Assembly (NCBI RefSeq): GCF_001894865.1
Contig: NZ_BCXA01000006.1
Coordinates: 62,001-126,000, forward strand
Length of the DNA: 64,000 nucleotides
Direction of reading: 5' to 3'
Source: Rhodococcus maanshanensis NBRC 100610
GTDB taxonomy: Bacteria > Actinomycetota > Actinomycetes > Mycobacteriales > Mycobacteriaceae
The notes under the pieces are model-generated. The model was not told the DNA's origin. It was given only the letters and a program-made list of their open reading frames with translations, and did no database searches. The position numbers and the translations under genes were made by a program. This document shows positions 48,008-57,311 of the stretch, piece by piece; position 1 is the stretch's first letter, and the number at the start of each line of letters is the position of its first letter.

Positions 48008-50248
48008 TCACGACTTCTCCAGGTACTCGATCCGGTCGGCATCGATCGCGGCGGTCACCATCGACGCCAGGCCGGGATGCCGGGTCAGGTCCGGATCGGC
48101 GTCGATCACGGTGCGCGAGAACTCGCGCGCGGCGACGATCACGTCCTCGTGGTCGAGCAGCGAGAGCAGCCGGAGGGTGGTGGTGCTGCCGGACTGCGCG
48201 GCACCGAGGACGTCACCCTCGCGCCGCTGGGCGAGGTCGAGTTGGGCGAGCTCGAAGCCGTCGTTGGTGCCCGCAACGGCGGTCAGTCGTTCGAACGGCG
48301 GGGAGCCCGGGTTCGTGTCGGTGATGAGCAGGCACAGCCCCTGGTGGGCGCCGCGACCGACCCGGCCGCGGAGCTGATGGAGCTGGCTGACGCCGAAGCG
48401 GTCCGCGTCCTTGAGCACCATCACGGTGGCGTTCGGCACGTCGACGCCGACCTCGACGACGGTGGTGCACACCAGCACGTCGATCAGTCCCGCGGTGAAA
48501 TCACGCATCACCGCGTCCTTCTCGTCCGCAGGCAACCTGCCGTGCAGCAGGCCGACCCGAAGATCCGACAGCGGGCCGAACCGCAGCTCCTCGAACAGCG
48601 CAAGCGCCGCGGTCGTCGGCTGCTCCTTCGCGTCCGGGGCGTCGTCACCCTCGCCGATCCGCGAGCACACCACATAGGCCTGCCTGCCGTCGGCGACCTC
48701 CTCGCGGATCCGTTCCCAGGCCCGGTCCACCCAGGCCGGCTGGGTCCGGGCAGGCACGACCTTGCTGACGATGGGCGACCGCCCGCCGGGCAGCTGCCGC
48801 AGCGTCGAGGTCTCCAGGTCGCCGAGCACGGTCATCGCGATCGTCCGGGGAATGGGCGTCGCCGTCATCACCAGCAGGTGTGGGCTGAGCCCCTCGCGCG
48901 CCCGGCCACGCAACTCGTCGCGCTGCTCGACGCCGAACCGGTGCTGCTCGTCGACCACCACCATGCCGAGGTTGAAGAACTCGACGCCGTCCTGGATGAG
49001 GGCGTGGGTGCCGATCACGATCCCGGCATCGCCGGTCACCGCCTCCAGCAACGCGGCGCGGCGGGCCGCCACCGACATCGACCCGGTCAGCAGGGTCACC
49101 CGCGTGGCCAGCTCGTCGGCACCGAGTTCGCCTGCCAGGGCGAGGCTTCCGAGCATCTGCCGCAGCGACCGGGCGTGCTGCGCGGCGAGCACCTCCGTCG
49201 GCGCCAGCAGCGCGCACTGGTAGCCGGCATCGATCACCTGCAGCATGGCGCGCAGCGCGACGACGGTCTTGCCCGAACCGACCTCACCCTGCAGCAACCG
49301 GTTCATCGGGTGTGCCCGGCCGAGGTCCGCGGAGATCTCTTCGGCGACCGCGTGCTGCCCCTCGGTCAGCGTGAAGGGCAACCGGGTCTCGAACGCGGCG
49401 GCGACGCCGTCGGGTTTCGGCGGGCATGCCGGCGCCACCCGTCCCGCCACCTCGTGGCTGCGCTGCGCGAGCACCAACTGCAGGGCGACCGCCTCGTCGA
49501 ACCGGAGTCGCTCGCGGGCGCGGTCCACCTCGTCTTTCGTCTCCGGCAGGTGCACCGATCGCAGCGCCTCATCGAGACCGATCAGACCGTGCTCACGCCG
49601 AATCTCCTCGGGCAGCGGGTCCTGCACCTCGTCGAGTTGGTCGAGCACCTGGCGTATGCACCGCAGCAGGGTCCAGCTCTCGACCTCGCGGGTCGCCGGA
49701 TACAGCGGGATGAGGTTCCGCTCGAAGATCGACATGTCGACGCCTGCGCCGGGATCCTGCGCGCTGCGCGCCATCCCGGCCAGCGCCCCACCGCCGCGGA
49801 CCTTGCCCGCGGCGACCACCGAACCGTCGTCCTCGTCGCGGTTCGGCAGGATGAGATAGCTGGGATGCGTGAGGCCCAGCTTACCCCTGAAGTACTTCAC
49901 ATTTCCCGAGAACATCGCGCGCACACCGGGTTTGATGGCATGAGCCACCTTCTGCGGGTTGAAGAAGGTGGCGTCGACGCTCTGCTTGTCGGACGTCAGC
50001 ACCACCTTGAGCATCTTCCCGCTGCGCGACTTCATCGAGACGATCGCGGCCGAGGTCACCGTCGCCAGGATCGTCAGGTGCGTCCCCTCAGGCGGTTCCT
50101 TCTCGCCGAGCTCCGCGCCCTGCGTCGCGTACCGGTGCGGATAGTGCCGCAGCAGGTCCTGCACGGTCTCGATCCCGAACGCCTCCGCCAGCGGCTCCGC
50201 GACCTTGCGTCCGAGCAGGTGATCGATCCGATCGGTCAGAGTTGCCAT
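48008..50248 (-). CDS. recG: ATP-dependent DNA helicase RecG
   Basis: This is a 746-residue replication-fork-remodelling helicase with an N-terminal wedge/OB domain. The helicase motifs are LLQGEVGSGKTVVALRA (Walker A), VVVDEQHRFGVEQRDEL, VMTATPIPRTIAM and the C-terminal QLRGRVGRGAHQG. It regresses stalled forks and processes branched DNA. The ATG at 50248 has AGGCGG about seven bases upstream and is preferred to the GTG one codon earlier. It follows the DAK2 gene with a gap of about 10 bases. Confidence 0.97.
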   Translation of the reverse strand: MATLTDRIDHLLGRKVAEPLAEAFGIETVQDLLRHYPHRYATQGAELGEKEPPEGTHLTILATVTSAAIVSMKSRSGKMLKVVLTSDKQSVDATFFNPQKVAHAIKPGVRAMFSGNVKYFRGKLGLTHPSYLILPNRDEDDGSVVAAGKVRGGGALAGMARSAQDPGAGVDMSIFERNLIPLYPATREVESWTLLRCIRQVLDQLDEVQDPLPEEIRREHGLIGLDEALRSVHLPETKDEVDRARERLRFDEAVALQLVLAQRSHEVAGRVAPACPPKPDGVAAAFETRLPFTLTEGQHAVAEEISADLGRAHPMNRLLQGEVGSGKTVVALRAMLQVIDAGYQCALLAPTEVLAAQHARSLRQMLGSLALAGELGADELATRVTLLTGSMSVAARRAALLEAVTGDAGIVIGTHALIQDGVEFFNLGMVVVDEQHRFGVEQRDELRGRAREGLSPHLLVMTATPIPRTIAMTVLGDLETSTLRQLPGGRSPIVSKVVPARTQPAWVDRAWERIREEVADGRQAYVVCSRIGEGDDAPDAKEQPTTAALALFEELRFGPLSDLRVGLLHGRLPADEKDAVMRDFTAGLIDVLVCTTVVEVGVDVPNATVMVLKDADRFGVSQLHQLRGRVGRGAHQGLCLLITDTNPGSPPFERLTAVAGTNDGFELAQLDLAQRREGDVLGAAQSGSTTTLRLLSLLDHEDVIVAAREFSRTVIDADPDLTRHPGLASMVTAAIDADRIEYLEKS

Positions 50249-50258
50249 CACATACCGC

Positions 50259-51893
50259 CTATTCGACGCCGAGCTGCAGCAGGTCTCCCGACTGCCCGCC
50301 CTCGTAGATCAAGACCTCGATGCCAGGGTGGTGTGCCGCGACATGATCCGAGAGGAGGTCGGCGAAGCCCGCGGGCACCTCGGCCCCCAGCAACAACGTC
50401 AACAGTTCGCCGCCGACCCCGAGAACCTGGTCGATCAGGCGCCTGCCCGCCTCGGCCGGGTCGGGCGCGATCACCACGACCTCACGTCCGATCAGCCCGA
50501 GCCCGTCACCGGCCTCGCAGGTACCCATCAGGGTCAGCGCCCGCTCCGTGGCGACGCGCAGCGATCCCCAGCGCGTCGTCGCGGCCGCCTCCGACATCGC
50601 GAACACGTCGTCGACGGCGGCCCGGCCCGGGTCGTGCACGGCCAGGGCGGCGAGCCCCTGCACCATCGACGAGCTGGGCAGCAGCAGCACCTCGTGGCTC
50701 TCGTCGCGGGCGGCGACACCGATGGTCACCAGCTCCGGCGCCGAGAGCGCGCCGTTCGGGAGCACCAGCACCTCGCCGCTGTCGAGCGCACGGATCGCGT
50801 CGAGCAGCTGATCGGGGGTGACCGGTTCGTCGCAGCGGAGCACCGTCGCCCCCTCGCCTGCGAAGAGGTCGGCGGCGCCATCGCCCGCGACGATCGCGAG
50901 GACTCCGCGGTCGGCCGCGGCCGCCCGCCTGCGCACCCGCCCGGCGCGCGCCTCGTCGAGGACAAAGCAGGAGATCCGGATGTCGTGGGTGCGGCCGGCG
51001 GCCAGTCCGGCCTCGATCGCCGGGCCGGGATCCGAGCAGTGCACGTGCACCGACCAGGAACCCTCGCCGTCACCGACGATGATCACCGAATCGCCGAGCT
51101 CACCGAGCCGGGACCGCAACGTGTCCACCCGTCGCGAGTCGGACCCGGAGAGTAGATACATCACCTCGTAGTCCTGATCGCCCGGTTCGTCCGCGCAGGC
51201 AGACGGCTGCGCGACCACGACCGGGGTCGCAGGCGCGACCGGCGCGACCACGATGTCCTCACGCTCGGGCGTCGCCCCCGTGACCACGCCGACGAGCGCG
51301 TCGAGGATGACGAGCAGCCCGAGCCCACCGGCGTCGACCACCCCGGCCGCGCCGAGAACGGACAGTTGCGAGGGGGTGCGCGCGAGCGCCTCGGCGGCGG
51401 CATCGGCTGCCTCGACGGCCACCACGGCCAGCGCGGCGTCGTGCGGGCACGCGTCCGCCGCCGCGGCGGCGTGCCGGAGCACCGTCACGATCGTGCCCTC
51501 GACCGGGATGCTGATCGCCTCGGTCGCCAGCACGGCGGCCTCGTTCAGTGCGCCGCGCAGCAGTCGGCCGTCCAGCGGCTCGTCACCTGCGACCTCGGCG
51601 ATCCCGCGCAGCACCTGGGACAGGATCACGCCGGAGTTGCCGCGCGCTCCCGCGACCGCACCCCTGGCCAGTGCCGCGGCCACCGCGCCAACCGAAGCGG
51701 CCCGGCCGACGACCTCCGCGCCTTCGGCGGCCGCGCGCATGGTGAAGAGGAGATTCGTGCCGGTGTCCGAGTCCGCAACCGGGAAGACATTGAGGCTGTT
51801 GATCTCCTCGCAGCGGGTGACGAGACCGTCCACACACCGCCGCGACCAACGCAGCAACGCCTCGCCGTCCACGCTGTCCAGGGCAATGAGCAA
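50259..51893 (-). CDS. DAK2 domain fatty acid kinase-like protein (FakA/YloV family)
   Basis: The 544-residue protein has an N-terminal DhaL/DAK2 ATP-binding domain with the metal-binding motif NVFPVADSDTGTNLL (about residues 35-49) and GARGNSGVILSQ. The C-terminal half has LNALLPTDAGA-type features (RVRRRAAAADRGVLAIV and GEVLVLPNG), as in FakA. In Firmicutes FakA phosphorylates FakB-bound fatty acids. In M. tuberculosis the gene also precedes recG (Rv2974c/2975c). The only upstream start with a ribosome site (GAGAGG) is a TTG at 51893. Confidence 0.9.
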   Translation of the reverse strand: MLIALDSVDGEALLRWSRRCVDGLVTRCEEINSLNVFPVADSDTGTNLLFTMRAAAEGAEVVGRAASVGAVAAALARGAVAGARGNSGVILSQVLRGIAEVAGDEPLDGRLLRGALNEAAVLATEAISIPVEGTIVTVLRHAAAAADACPHDAALAVVAVEAADAAAEALARTPSQLSVLGAAGVVDAGGLGLLVILDALVGVVTGATPEREDIVVAPVAPATPVVVAQPSACADEPGDQDYEVMYLLSGSDSRRVDTLRSRLGELGDSVIIVGDGEGSWSVHVHCSDPGPAIEAGLAAGRTHDIRISCFVLDEARAGRVRRRAAAADRGVLAIVAGDGAADLFAGEGATVLRCDEPVTPDQLLDAIRALDSGEVLVLPNGALSAPELVTIGVAARDESHEVLLLPSSSMVQGLAALAVHDPGRAAVDDVFAMSEAAATTRWGSLRVATERALTLMGTCEAGDGLGLIGREVVVIAPDPAEAGRRLIDQVLGVGGELLTLLLGAEVPAGFADLLSDHVAAHHPGIEVLIYEGGQSGDLLQLGVE

Positions 51894-52118
51894 GTCGGTT
51901 CGTCCTCTCTGCCCTAGTGGGAACTGCTCGGCTCGGCCAGACTATCCTTCTCCACAGACGGTCCGCCCGGCTCCACGTGCGGGACAGGCCGGTTTGGTCA
52001 AACGACACGGATACGGCTACTCTTGCAGGGTTGCCTCGCAAGGGTCACTTCGGTGTCCCGTGTTCGTAGGCCAGCACCAAAGAAGATATCCGTACATCAA
52101 TTCAAGGAGTTCGCGACT

Positions 52119-52310
52119 ATGGCTGCCGTCTGCGACGTATGCGCCAAGGGGCCCGGCTTCGGTAAGTCGGTCTCGCACTCGCACCGGCGTACCAACCGTC
52201 GTTGGAACCCGAACATTCAGACTGTCCGGGCCCAGGTTGGTCCCGGTACCCGTCAGAAGCTCAACGTGTGCACCTCCTGCCTCAAGGCGGGCAAGGTCGT
52301 CCGCGGCTGA
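52119..52310 (+). CDS. rpmB: Ribosomal protein bL28
   Basis: The 63-residue protein starts [20 protein letters not shown] and has two cysteine pairs (CDVC and CTSC), the zinc-binding form. AGGAG lies nine bases before the ATG. It is divergent from the DAK2-recG operon, as is usual. A long perfect hairpin ends the transcript. Confidence 0.98.
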   Translation: MAAVCDVCAKGPGFGKSVSHSHRRTNRRWNPNIQTVRAQVGPGTRQKLNVCTSCLKAGKVVRG

Positions 52311-52326
52311 CGCGTTCCACGCTTTC

Positions 52327-52367
52327 ACGACTGTGCCCCGACACCTCAGGTGTCGGGGCACAGTCGT
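52327..52367 (+). terminator. rpmB terminator, 20-bp perfect inverted repeat
   Basis: The 41-base sequence has two 20-base exactly complementary arms about one central base (52347). It is followed by TATTTA, a T-rich stretch. It lies 16 bases past rpmB and should stop transcription before the enoyl-CoA hydratase gene. Confidence 0.85.
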
Positions 52368-52392
52368 ATTTACGGCCCGATATGGTTCATCG

Positions 52393-53190
52393 GTGACTTC
52401 ACTCGACGGCCTCAGCCACGTCCGCCTCGAAGGCGACGTACTCCGAATCGCAATCGCCACTGCCGACAACGGCACCTCCCTCGACTTCGACGGGGTGAGC
52501 CAGGGCACCACGGCCCTGCAAGCCGTGGCGGCGGGCACCCTCGCCGCGCGCAGCGTTCTGCTGATCGGCGAGGGCGCCAACTTCTGCGCGGGCGGCAACG
52601 TCCGGGCCTTCGCCGCCGCGGAGAACCGGGGCGAGTTCGTCGACTACCTCGCGCGCACCCTGCACGACTTCGTCCGGGCGATCGACGCCGTCGAGGTCCC
52701 CGTGGTCGCGGCGGTCCAGGGCTGGGCGGCGGGCGCGGGAATGAGCCTGGTCTGCGCCTCCGACGTCTCCATCGGCGGCCCCTCCACCAAGCTCCGCCCG
52801 GCATACCCCTCGATCGGGTACACCCCCGACGGCGGCATGTCCTGGACGCTGCCCCGGATCGTCGGCATCGCCAAGGCCCGCGAGATCCTGCTCACCGACG
52901 CGATCATCGGCGGCGACGAGGCCGTCCGACTGGGCATCCTGAGCAGGCTGGTCGGCGACGACGAGATCCGCGAGGAGGCACTGCGGGTCGCCCGCACCCT
53001 CGCGGCCGGTCCGACCGCCGCGTACGCGGGCATCAAGCGCCTGCTCGCCCAGTCGGGTCAGCGTTCACTGTCCGAGCAACTGGACGCGGAGACCGCATCG
53101 ATCTCGGCCGCGGCCGCGGGCCCGACCGGCCGCGAGGGCGTCGACGCCTTCGTCGAGAAGCGCCGCGCCGACTTCTCCGCCGGCCAGTAG
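52393..53190 (+). CDS. Enoyl-CoA hydratase/isomerase family protein
   Basis: The 265-residue crotonase-fold protein has the oxyanion segment LIGEGANFCAGGNVRAF and VAAVQGWAAGAGMSLVCASD, with PSIGYTPDGGMSWTLPRIVG. The usual catalytic glutamate in GXXXPGGDLG-like context is replaced by PDGGMSW (Asp), so hydratase activity is not certain; it could be an isomerase. The GTG at 52393, 26 bases after the terminator, gives a normal N-terminus. The substrate is unknown. Confidence 0.87.
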   Translation: MTSLDGLSHVRLEGDVLRIAIATADNGTSLDFDGVSQGTTALQAVAAGTLAARSVLLIGEGANFCAGGNVRAFAAAENRGEFVDYLARTLHDFVRAIDAVEVPVVAAVQGWAAGAGMSLVCASDVSIGGPSTKLRPAYPSIGYTPDGGMSWTLPRIVGIAKAREILLTDAIIGGDEAVRLGILSRLVGDDEIREEALRVARTLAAGPTAAYAGIKRLLAQSGQRSLSEQLDAETASISAAAAGPTGREGVDAFVEKRRADFSAGQ

Positions 53191-53319
53191 CCGCACCGGC
53201 GCCTCCGACTTTCAGCGCGGGCGGCCCCGTTGTCGAACCGACGAGTTCGCAGCGTGCCGCCCGCGTCTGCGCCCAACGCGGACGTTGGGCTCTTCGCAGT
53301 CCGGTTGCGACTGTCCCCG

Positions 53320-53544
53320 CTAGTCGCCGAGATATCCGGTCTCAGGGTTGATCTGGCCGAGGAAGTCGCGGATCGCCTCGCGATGCTCGTCAACTGCTAT
53401 CGGCTGAAGTCCGGACGGCGTGCCTGCACGATCTTGAATGCTGCGGTAGGCCACCTGTTGAAAGCTCGAGAATCCGTAACCTTTGTTCGGTCCGGATACC
53501 CATTCATAGTCGCAGGCCCCTGGTTCCTTCTGTCGCAGTCTCAC
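53320..53544 (-). CDS. Hypothetical protein, start uncertain or broken
   Basis: I do not recognise this protein. The frame from the GTG at 53544 gives 74 residues with CDYEWVSGPNKGYGFSSFQQ. The same frame continues upstream for 32 more codons (ending LITLTVDGEVFT), which looks like real protein, but without ATG, GTG or TTG. AGGAG at 53647-53651 is spaced six bases from an ATA at 53640. In another frame an ATG at 53656 overlaps the preceding gene stop (ATGA) and terminates after eight codons. This fits a single-base frameshift near the start, a lost ATG, or a non-standard start. Confidence 0.5.
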   Translation of the reverse strand: MRLRQKEPGACDYEWVSGPNKGYGFSSFQQVAYRSIQDRAGTPSGLQPIAVDEHREAIRDFLGQINPETGYLGD

Positions 53545-53652
53545 AGTGAAGACCTCACCATCGACTGTTAGCGTAATCAGCCCATCGTTAGCGGTCGGGC
53601 GCTGGTCGCCTGGTGGCTCGCGGTTTTCGTCAGTATCTATGGTTCGCTCCTG

Positions 53653-54144
53653 TCATACGAGTGAAACTGGGCTCTGAACCCTCAAACCCTCATCGTCTCT
53701 TGACGGTCCGCGAGCGAGACCGCGTTCCCTTGCTTTCCTCGCCCCGAAAGCGACCTGCTGAACCGTCACAGCGACCAATCCAAGGGCCGCCATGGGAGCA
53801 GCGAAAAGCAGCGCAATCCAGTGCGAAGACCAGTTCGCCAGCCCAACGATCGATAGACCCACGAGTGCGGCGACCGCCAACCAGGAAACCCAATTCCGCA
53901 TCGCTAGCGCCGCCACCACAGGTGGAGTCACCAGCAACAGTCCGAGGCAGATCAAGGGCCATACCCCCAGCACGTGAACAATCGAGGCATCGCATTGCAG
54001 TGAGGATCGGCCACCATCGAGGTACAGATCGCCGCTCTTCGAGCAGGACAACGACACGTCAGCGATCGGCAGAGTAGCGACCCACACGGCAAATCCCGAC
54101 GCAACAACGGCTAAGGCACACCACACTGCCCTCGGTATCGACAC
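53653..54144 (-). CDS. Hypothetical membrane protein
   Basis: This 163-residue unrecognised protein has about four hydrophobic segments (CALAVVASGFAVWVATLPIA, VWPLICLGLLLVTPPVVAAL, WLAVAALVGLSIVGLANW and IALLFAAPMAALGLVAVTV). The first loop has two cysteines (SLSCSKSG and SLQCDAS) and the C-terminal tail is basic. It is translationally adjacent to the broken gene at 53320. The region is part of a small variable island and has no counterpart in the M. tuberculosis order. Confidence 0.6.
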   Translation of the reverse strand: MSIPRAVWCALAVVASGFAVWVATLPIADVSLSCSKSGDLYLDGGRSSLQCDASIVHVLGVWPLICLGLLLVTPPVVAALAMRNWVSWLAVAALVGLSIVGLANWSSHWIALLFAAPMAALGLVAVTVQQVAFGARKARERGLARGPSRDDEGLRVQSPVSLV

Positions 54145-54370
54145 GTCCGGAGCCTAGACCGGTGCGCGCCTAACAGCCGGTCACCGCCCGCCGCGATTCA
54201 CAGTGTGCAGGCTGCCGAACGCGGACGAAACCGTTGCAGACATGTCCCAGGAATCAGCGGTGGTATGTCTTGCTGTGAACCGAGTAGCCGAAGGCATGGA
54301 CCCTACCCACGGACTATCTGCCGACCGGATCCGCCGACGCGATGCACCGTCTTGTGTCGGACCCCGGCGG

Positions 54371-54376
54371 TAGAAT
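54371..54376 (+). promoter_or_regulatory. -10 element of the DUF222 gene
   Basis: TAGAAT ends six bases before the ATG at 54383, which would make transcription begin at about the A of the start codon. There is no ribosome site, so a leaderless mRNA is likely. The rest of the 238-base gap upstream shows no gene I can support. Confidence 0.4.
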
Positions 54377-54382
54377 TCGCAC

Positions 54383-55894
54383 ATGAGTTCGATCGATGGT
54401 ATCGGGGTCTCGGATCAGGTGCACGTTCACCTGTCCGCGATCGCCGACGCCGTCGATGGACTGTGCGCGACCGATCTGACCGGGCTCCCCGACGGCGAGC
54501 TGACCGTCACCATGCGCCGGCTGGAAAGATCACTGCGCCGGGCGTCGACGGTCGGCCACAACCTGATCGTCGAAACCGCCGAACGTTCCCTGCCGGGCAA
54601 GCTCGGCCACAAAACCGTCAACAAGATGCTCGTCGAGGTGCTGCGGATCTCCGCGACCGACGCCTCCGCCCGGGTCACCGCGGCGAAATCGCTGGGCACC
54701 TGGCATTCGTTGTCCGGTCAGCCGCTTCCCGCGGATCTGCCCGAAACCGCTGCCGCGCAACGCGACGGCGCGATTGGCCCGGATCACGCCCGCGCGGTAC
54801 GCGAGGTCATCCGCAAGATCCCACACGCGGTCAGCAGTTCCGACATCGCCGTCGCGGAACAAATCCTGGCGGACCTGGCGCGTTCGGCGACCCCGGAGGA
54901 CGTGGAGAAGGCCGGGCACGACCTGCTCGCGCACCTGAACCCCGACGGCGACCTCACCGACGTGAAGGACCGCAAGCGACTGCGGGGGATCCGGTTCGGC
55001 CGCCAAGACCAGAACCTCATGACCCCGATCTCCGGTCACCTGGATCCGGAGACCCGGGCGTTGCTCGAACCGATCCTGGCGAAGTGGGCGCGGCCGGGAA
55101 TGAACAACCCCGACGACCCCGAATCACCCACCGGCAACGCCGAACACCCACACGTCGACCGCGACCAACTTGCCGCCGCGGCGGGCCGCACCGCAACACA
55201 AAGAAACCACGACGCCGTCAAGGAAGCTCTACGCACGCTCCTCGGATCGGGGGTATTAGGTTCGCATCGCGGGCTGCCCGTCACGGCGATCATCACCATG
55301 ACCCTCGACCAACTCGAGCACGCCACCGGCGTAGCCACGACCGCGTCCGGTGGCATCGTCCCCATCAAGGACGCCCTCAAGCTGGCCGAGCGGTCGCATC
55401 CGGTACTGGTGTTGTTCGACCACAACGGCAGGCCCCTGCACCTCGGGCGCTCGAAGCGTCTCGCCACCGCGGATCAACGACTGGCCCTGATCGCCGCCGA
55501 TCGAGGATGCACCAGACCCGGCTGCGACGCCCCCGCCACGATGACCGCCGTCCACCACGTCCGAGACTGGTCCAAAGGCGGCACCACCGACATCGGCGGA
55601 CTTGCCCTCGGCTGCGACGCCTGCCACGCCCTCATCCACGACGGACCCGGCGGCTGGCACACCCACACCGCCCCCGAGGGCACCGAATACGCCGGACGCA
55701 CCGAGTGGATCCCACCGCCACACCTCGACCCCGACCAGACACCCCGCATCAACCACCGCCACCACCCACGTGAGCTCCTCGACCGCGCCCGACGAAGGGC
55801 GCAGGCGCGTCGGGAGGCTGACATACGGGAGTGGCGCGGCCATCACGGGCGACAGCCGCGTCCCCCGCGCGATGATAAGGGCGATGTCCCGTAA
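54383..55894 (+). CDS. DUF222 / HNH endonuclease (13E12 repeat family)
   Basis: The 503-residue protein has an N-terminal DUF222 helical region (ADAVDGLCATDLTGL through about residue 330) and a C-terminal HNH nuclease. The nuclease shows TRPGCDAPATMTAVHHVRDW, GGTTDIGGLALGCDACHA and IHDG, giving the zinc cysteines and catalytic histidines, with a short low-complexity tail rich in Arg, His and Pro. The family is expanded in mycobacteria and rhodococci, including the 13E12 repeat proteins of M. tuberculosis, with no proven role. The copy number and lack of neighbours suggest a selfish or mobile element-like spread. Confidence 0.92.
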   Translation: MSSIDGIGVSDQVHVHLSAIADAVDGLCATDLTGLPDGELTVTMRRLERSLRRASTVGHNLIVETAERSLPGKLGHKTVNKMLVEVLRISATDASARVTAAKSLGTWHSLSGQPLPADLPETAAAQRDGAIGPDHARAVREVIRKIPHAVSSSDIAVAEQILADLARSATPEDVEKAGHDLLAHLNPDGDLTDVKDRKRLRGIRFGRQDQNLMTPISGHLDPETRALLEPILAKWARPGMNNPDDPESPTGNAEHPHVDRDQLAAAAGRTATQRNHDAVKEALRTLLGSGVLGSHRGLPVTAIITMTLDQLEHATGVATTASGGIVPIKDALKLAERSHPVLVLFDHNGRPLHLGRSKRLATADQRLALIAADRGCTRPGCDAPATMTAVHHVRDWSKGGTTDIGGLALGCDACHALIHDGPGGWHTHTAPEGTEYAGRTEWIPPPHLDPDQTPRINHRHHPRELLDRARRRAQARREADIREWRGHHGRQPRPPRDDKGDVP

Positions 55895-56084
55895 CCGAAC
55901 CGATACGCCGTCCAGAGAGTCACAGCAGCCTATTTGAGCTAACCGCAGCACGGCCTGGTGCTCGGCCATTGCCCAATCCTAGAAAGGATTGAGCACGAAC
56001 ACCTTCGGCAAATACCCGTAGAGTCGCACGAGCCCGATCGCAGCCACAGTTGGCGCAAACAAGACCGCAGGCGAGTGGACCGGC

Positions 56085-56777
56085 CTAGAACAGCGAGCCG
56101 CTGGGCAGCCGCCAGTCGACCGGCTTCTCCCCCAATTCGTCGAGGAGCAGGTTGGCTCGACTGAAGGGCCGCGACCCGAAGAATCCACGCCGGGCAGACA
56201 GCGGCGACGGGTGCGCAGACTCGATCACCGGCACATCGCCGAGCATCGGCTTCAGGGTGCCCGCGTCGCGACCCCACAGGATCGCCACCATCGCCTCGGG
56301 CCGGGCCACCAGCGCCCGGATGGCCTGCTCGGTCACGGCCTCCCAGCCCTTGCCCCGATGCGCGGCGGCCCGGCCGGACTCGACGGTGAGCACCCTGTTG
56401 AGCAGCAGCACCCCCTGCTCGGTCCACGGCGTCAGGTCGCCGGTATCGGGCGTCGGCAGGCCCAGATCCTCGGTGTACTCGGCGAAGATGTTGCCGAGGC
56501 TGCGCGGCACCGGACGCACATCGGGCGCCACCGAGAAGCTCAGTCCCACCGCATGGCCCGGCGTCGGGTAGGGATCCTGGCCCACGATCAGCACGCGGAC
56601 GTCGCGAAACGGCTGCCGGAACGCCCGCAGCACGTTCTCCTGGGCCGGCAGGGTGTCGCGGCCCTGCGCGGCCTCGTCGCGCAGGAACCCCTGCATCGCC
56701 GAGATCTGCCCGGCGACCGGCGCCAGGGCCTGCGCCCAGCCCGCCTCCATCGACTCGTCGAGCGGTCGCTCCGGCAT
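56085..56777 (-). CDS. ung: Uracil-DNA glycosylase
   Basis: The 230-residue family-1 enzyme removes uracil from DNA. It has the water-activating loop [20 protein letters not shown] with the catalytic Asp, [10 protein letters not shown] and the C-terminal DNA-intercalating loop [16 protein letters not shown] with the catalytic His. The start ATG at 56777 overlaps the gamma-carbonic anhydrase stop by one base. The order (thiL, carbonic anhydrase, ung) fits mycobacterial relatives (Rv2977c-Rv2976c). Confidence 0.98.
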   Translation of the reverse strand: MPERPLDESMEAGWAQALAPVAGQISAMQGFLRDEAAQGRDTLPAQENVLRAFRQPFRDVRVLIVGQDPYPTPGHAVGLSFSVAPDVRPVPRSLGNIFAEYTEDLGLPTPDTGDLTPWTEQGVLLLNRVLTVESGRAAAHRGKGWEAVTEQAIRALVARPEAMVAILWGRDAGTLKPMLGDVPVIESAHPSPLSARRGFFGSRPFSRANLLLDELGEKPVDWRLPSGSLF

Positions 56778-57298
56778 CAGTCGAGGCGCCGGAGCGCATC
56801 CCGGTAGAACGCGGCGTTCGCGGTATAGGTCTTCACGTTGATCTCCAGGTGACCCTCGGGCACCTCGTAGCCCTCGCGGATCTTCGCAGGCACGCCGAGC
56901 GCCATCCGGCGCGCGGGCACCTCGAACGAGAACGGGACGACGGCGCCTGCGCCGACGATCGCGCCGCTGCCGACCTTCGAACCGTTCAACACGACCGATC
57001 CGGACGCGATCAGGCAGTGGTCACCGATCGTCGCACCCTCGATGTGCGCGCTGTGCCCCACCACGCAGCCCGAGCCGATCACCGTCGGGTCGATCGGGGT
57101 GCAGTGGATGACGGTGCCGTCCTGGATGTTGGTGTCCGCGCCGATCGTGATGGTGCCGTAGTCGCCGCGCAGGACCGCCTGCGGCCACACCGAGGCGCCC
57201 GCGGCCAGCGTGACCGCGCCGATCACGACGGCGTCTGGGTGGACGTACGCGTCCGGATGGATGTCGGGCACGCGGTCGCCGAGGGCGTAGATAGGCAT
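56777..57298 (-). CDS. Gamma-carbonic anhydrase family protein
   Basis: This 173-residue left-handed beta-helix protein has hexapeptide repeats (for example [33 protein letters not shown] and [15 protein letters not shown]). The three metal-binding histidines occur in [17 protein letters not shown] and nearby. The family includes active zinc or iron carbonic anhydrases and inactive acyltransferase-like members; activity cannot be settled from sequence. It overlaps ung by one base. Confidence 0.88.
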   Translation of the reverse strand: MPIYALGDRVPDIHPDAYVHPDAVVIGAVTLAAGASVWPQAVLRGDYGTITIGADTNIQDGTVIHCTPIDPTVIGSGCVVGHSAHIEGATIGDHCLIASGSVVLNGSKVGSGAIVGAGAVVPFSFEVPARRMALGVPAKIREGYEVPEGHLEINVKTYTANAAFYRDALRRLD

Positions 57299-57311
57299 GC
57301 GGGCAATCTAT

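Noticed and set aside
47735-50821. A 1028-codon plus-strand frame opposite recG
   Set aside because: Antisense artefact of GC-rich coding; it overlaps the M23 gene end and the DAK2 gene.
54181-54384. A 67-codon minus-strand frame in the gap before the DUF222 gene
   Set aside because: No ribosome site and no recognisable sequence; it overlaps the promoter of the DUF222 gene.
55895-56084. Possible short genes between the DUF222 gene and ung
   Set aside because: Only short frames without ribosome sites or protein-like composition; treated as intergenic.
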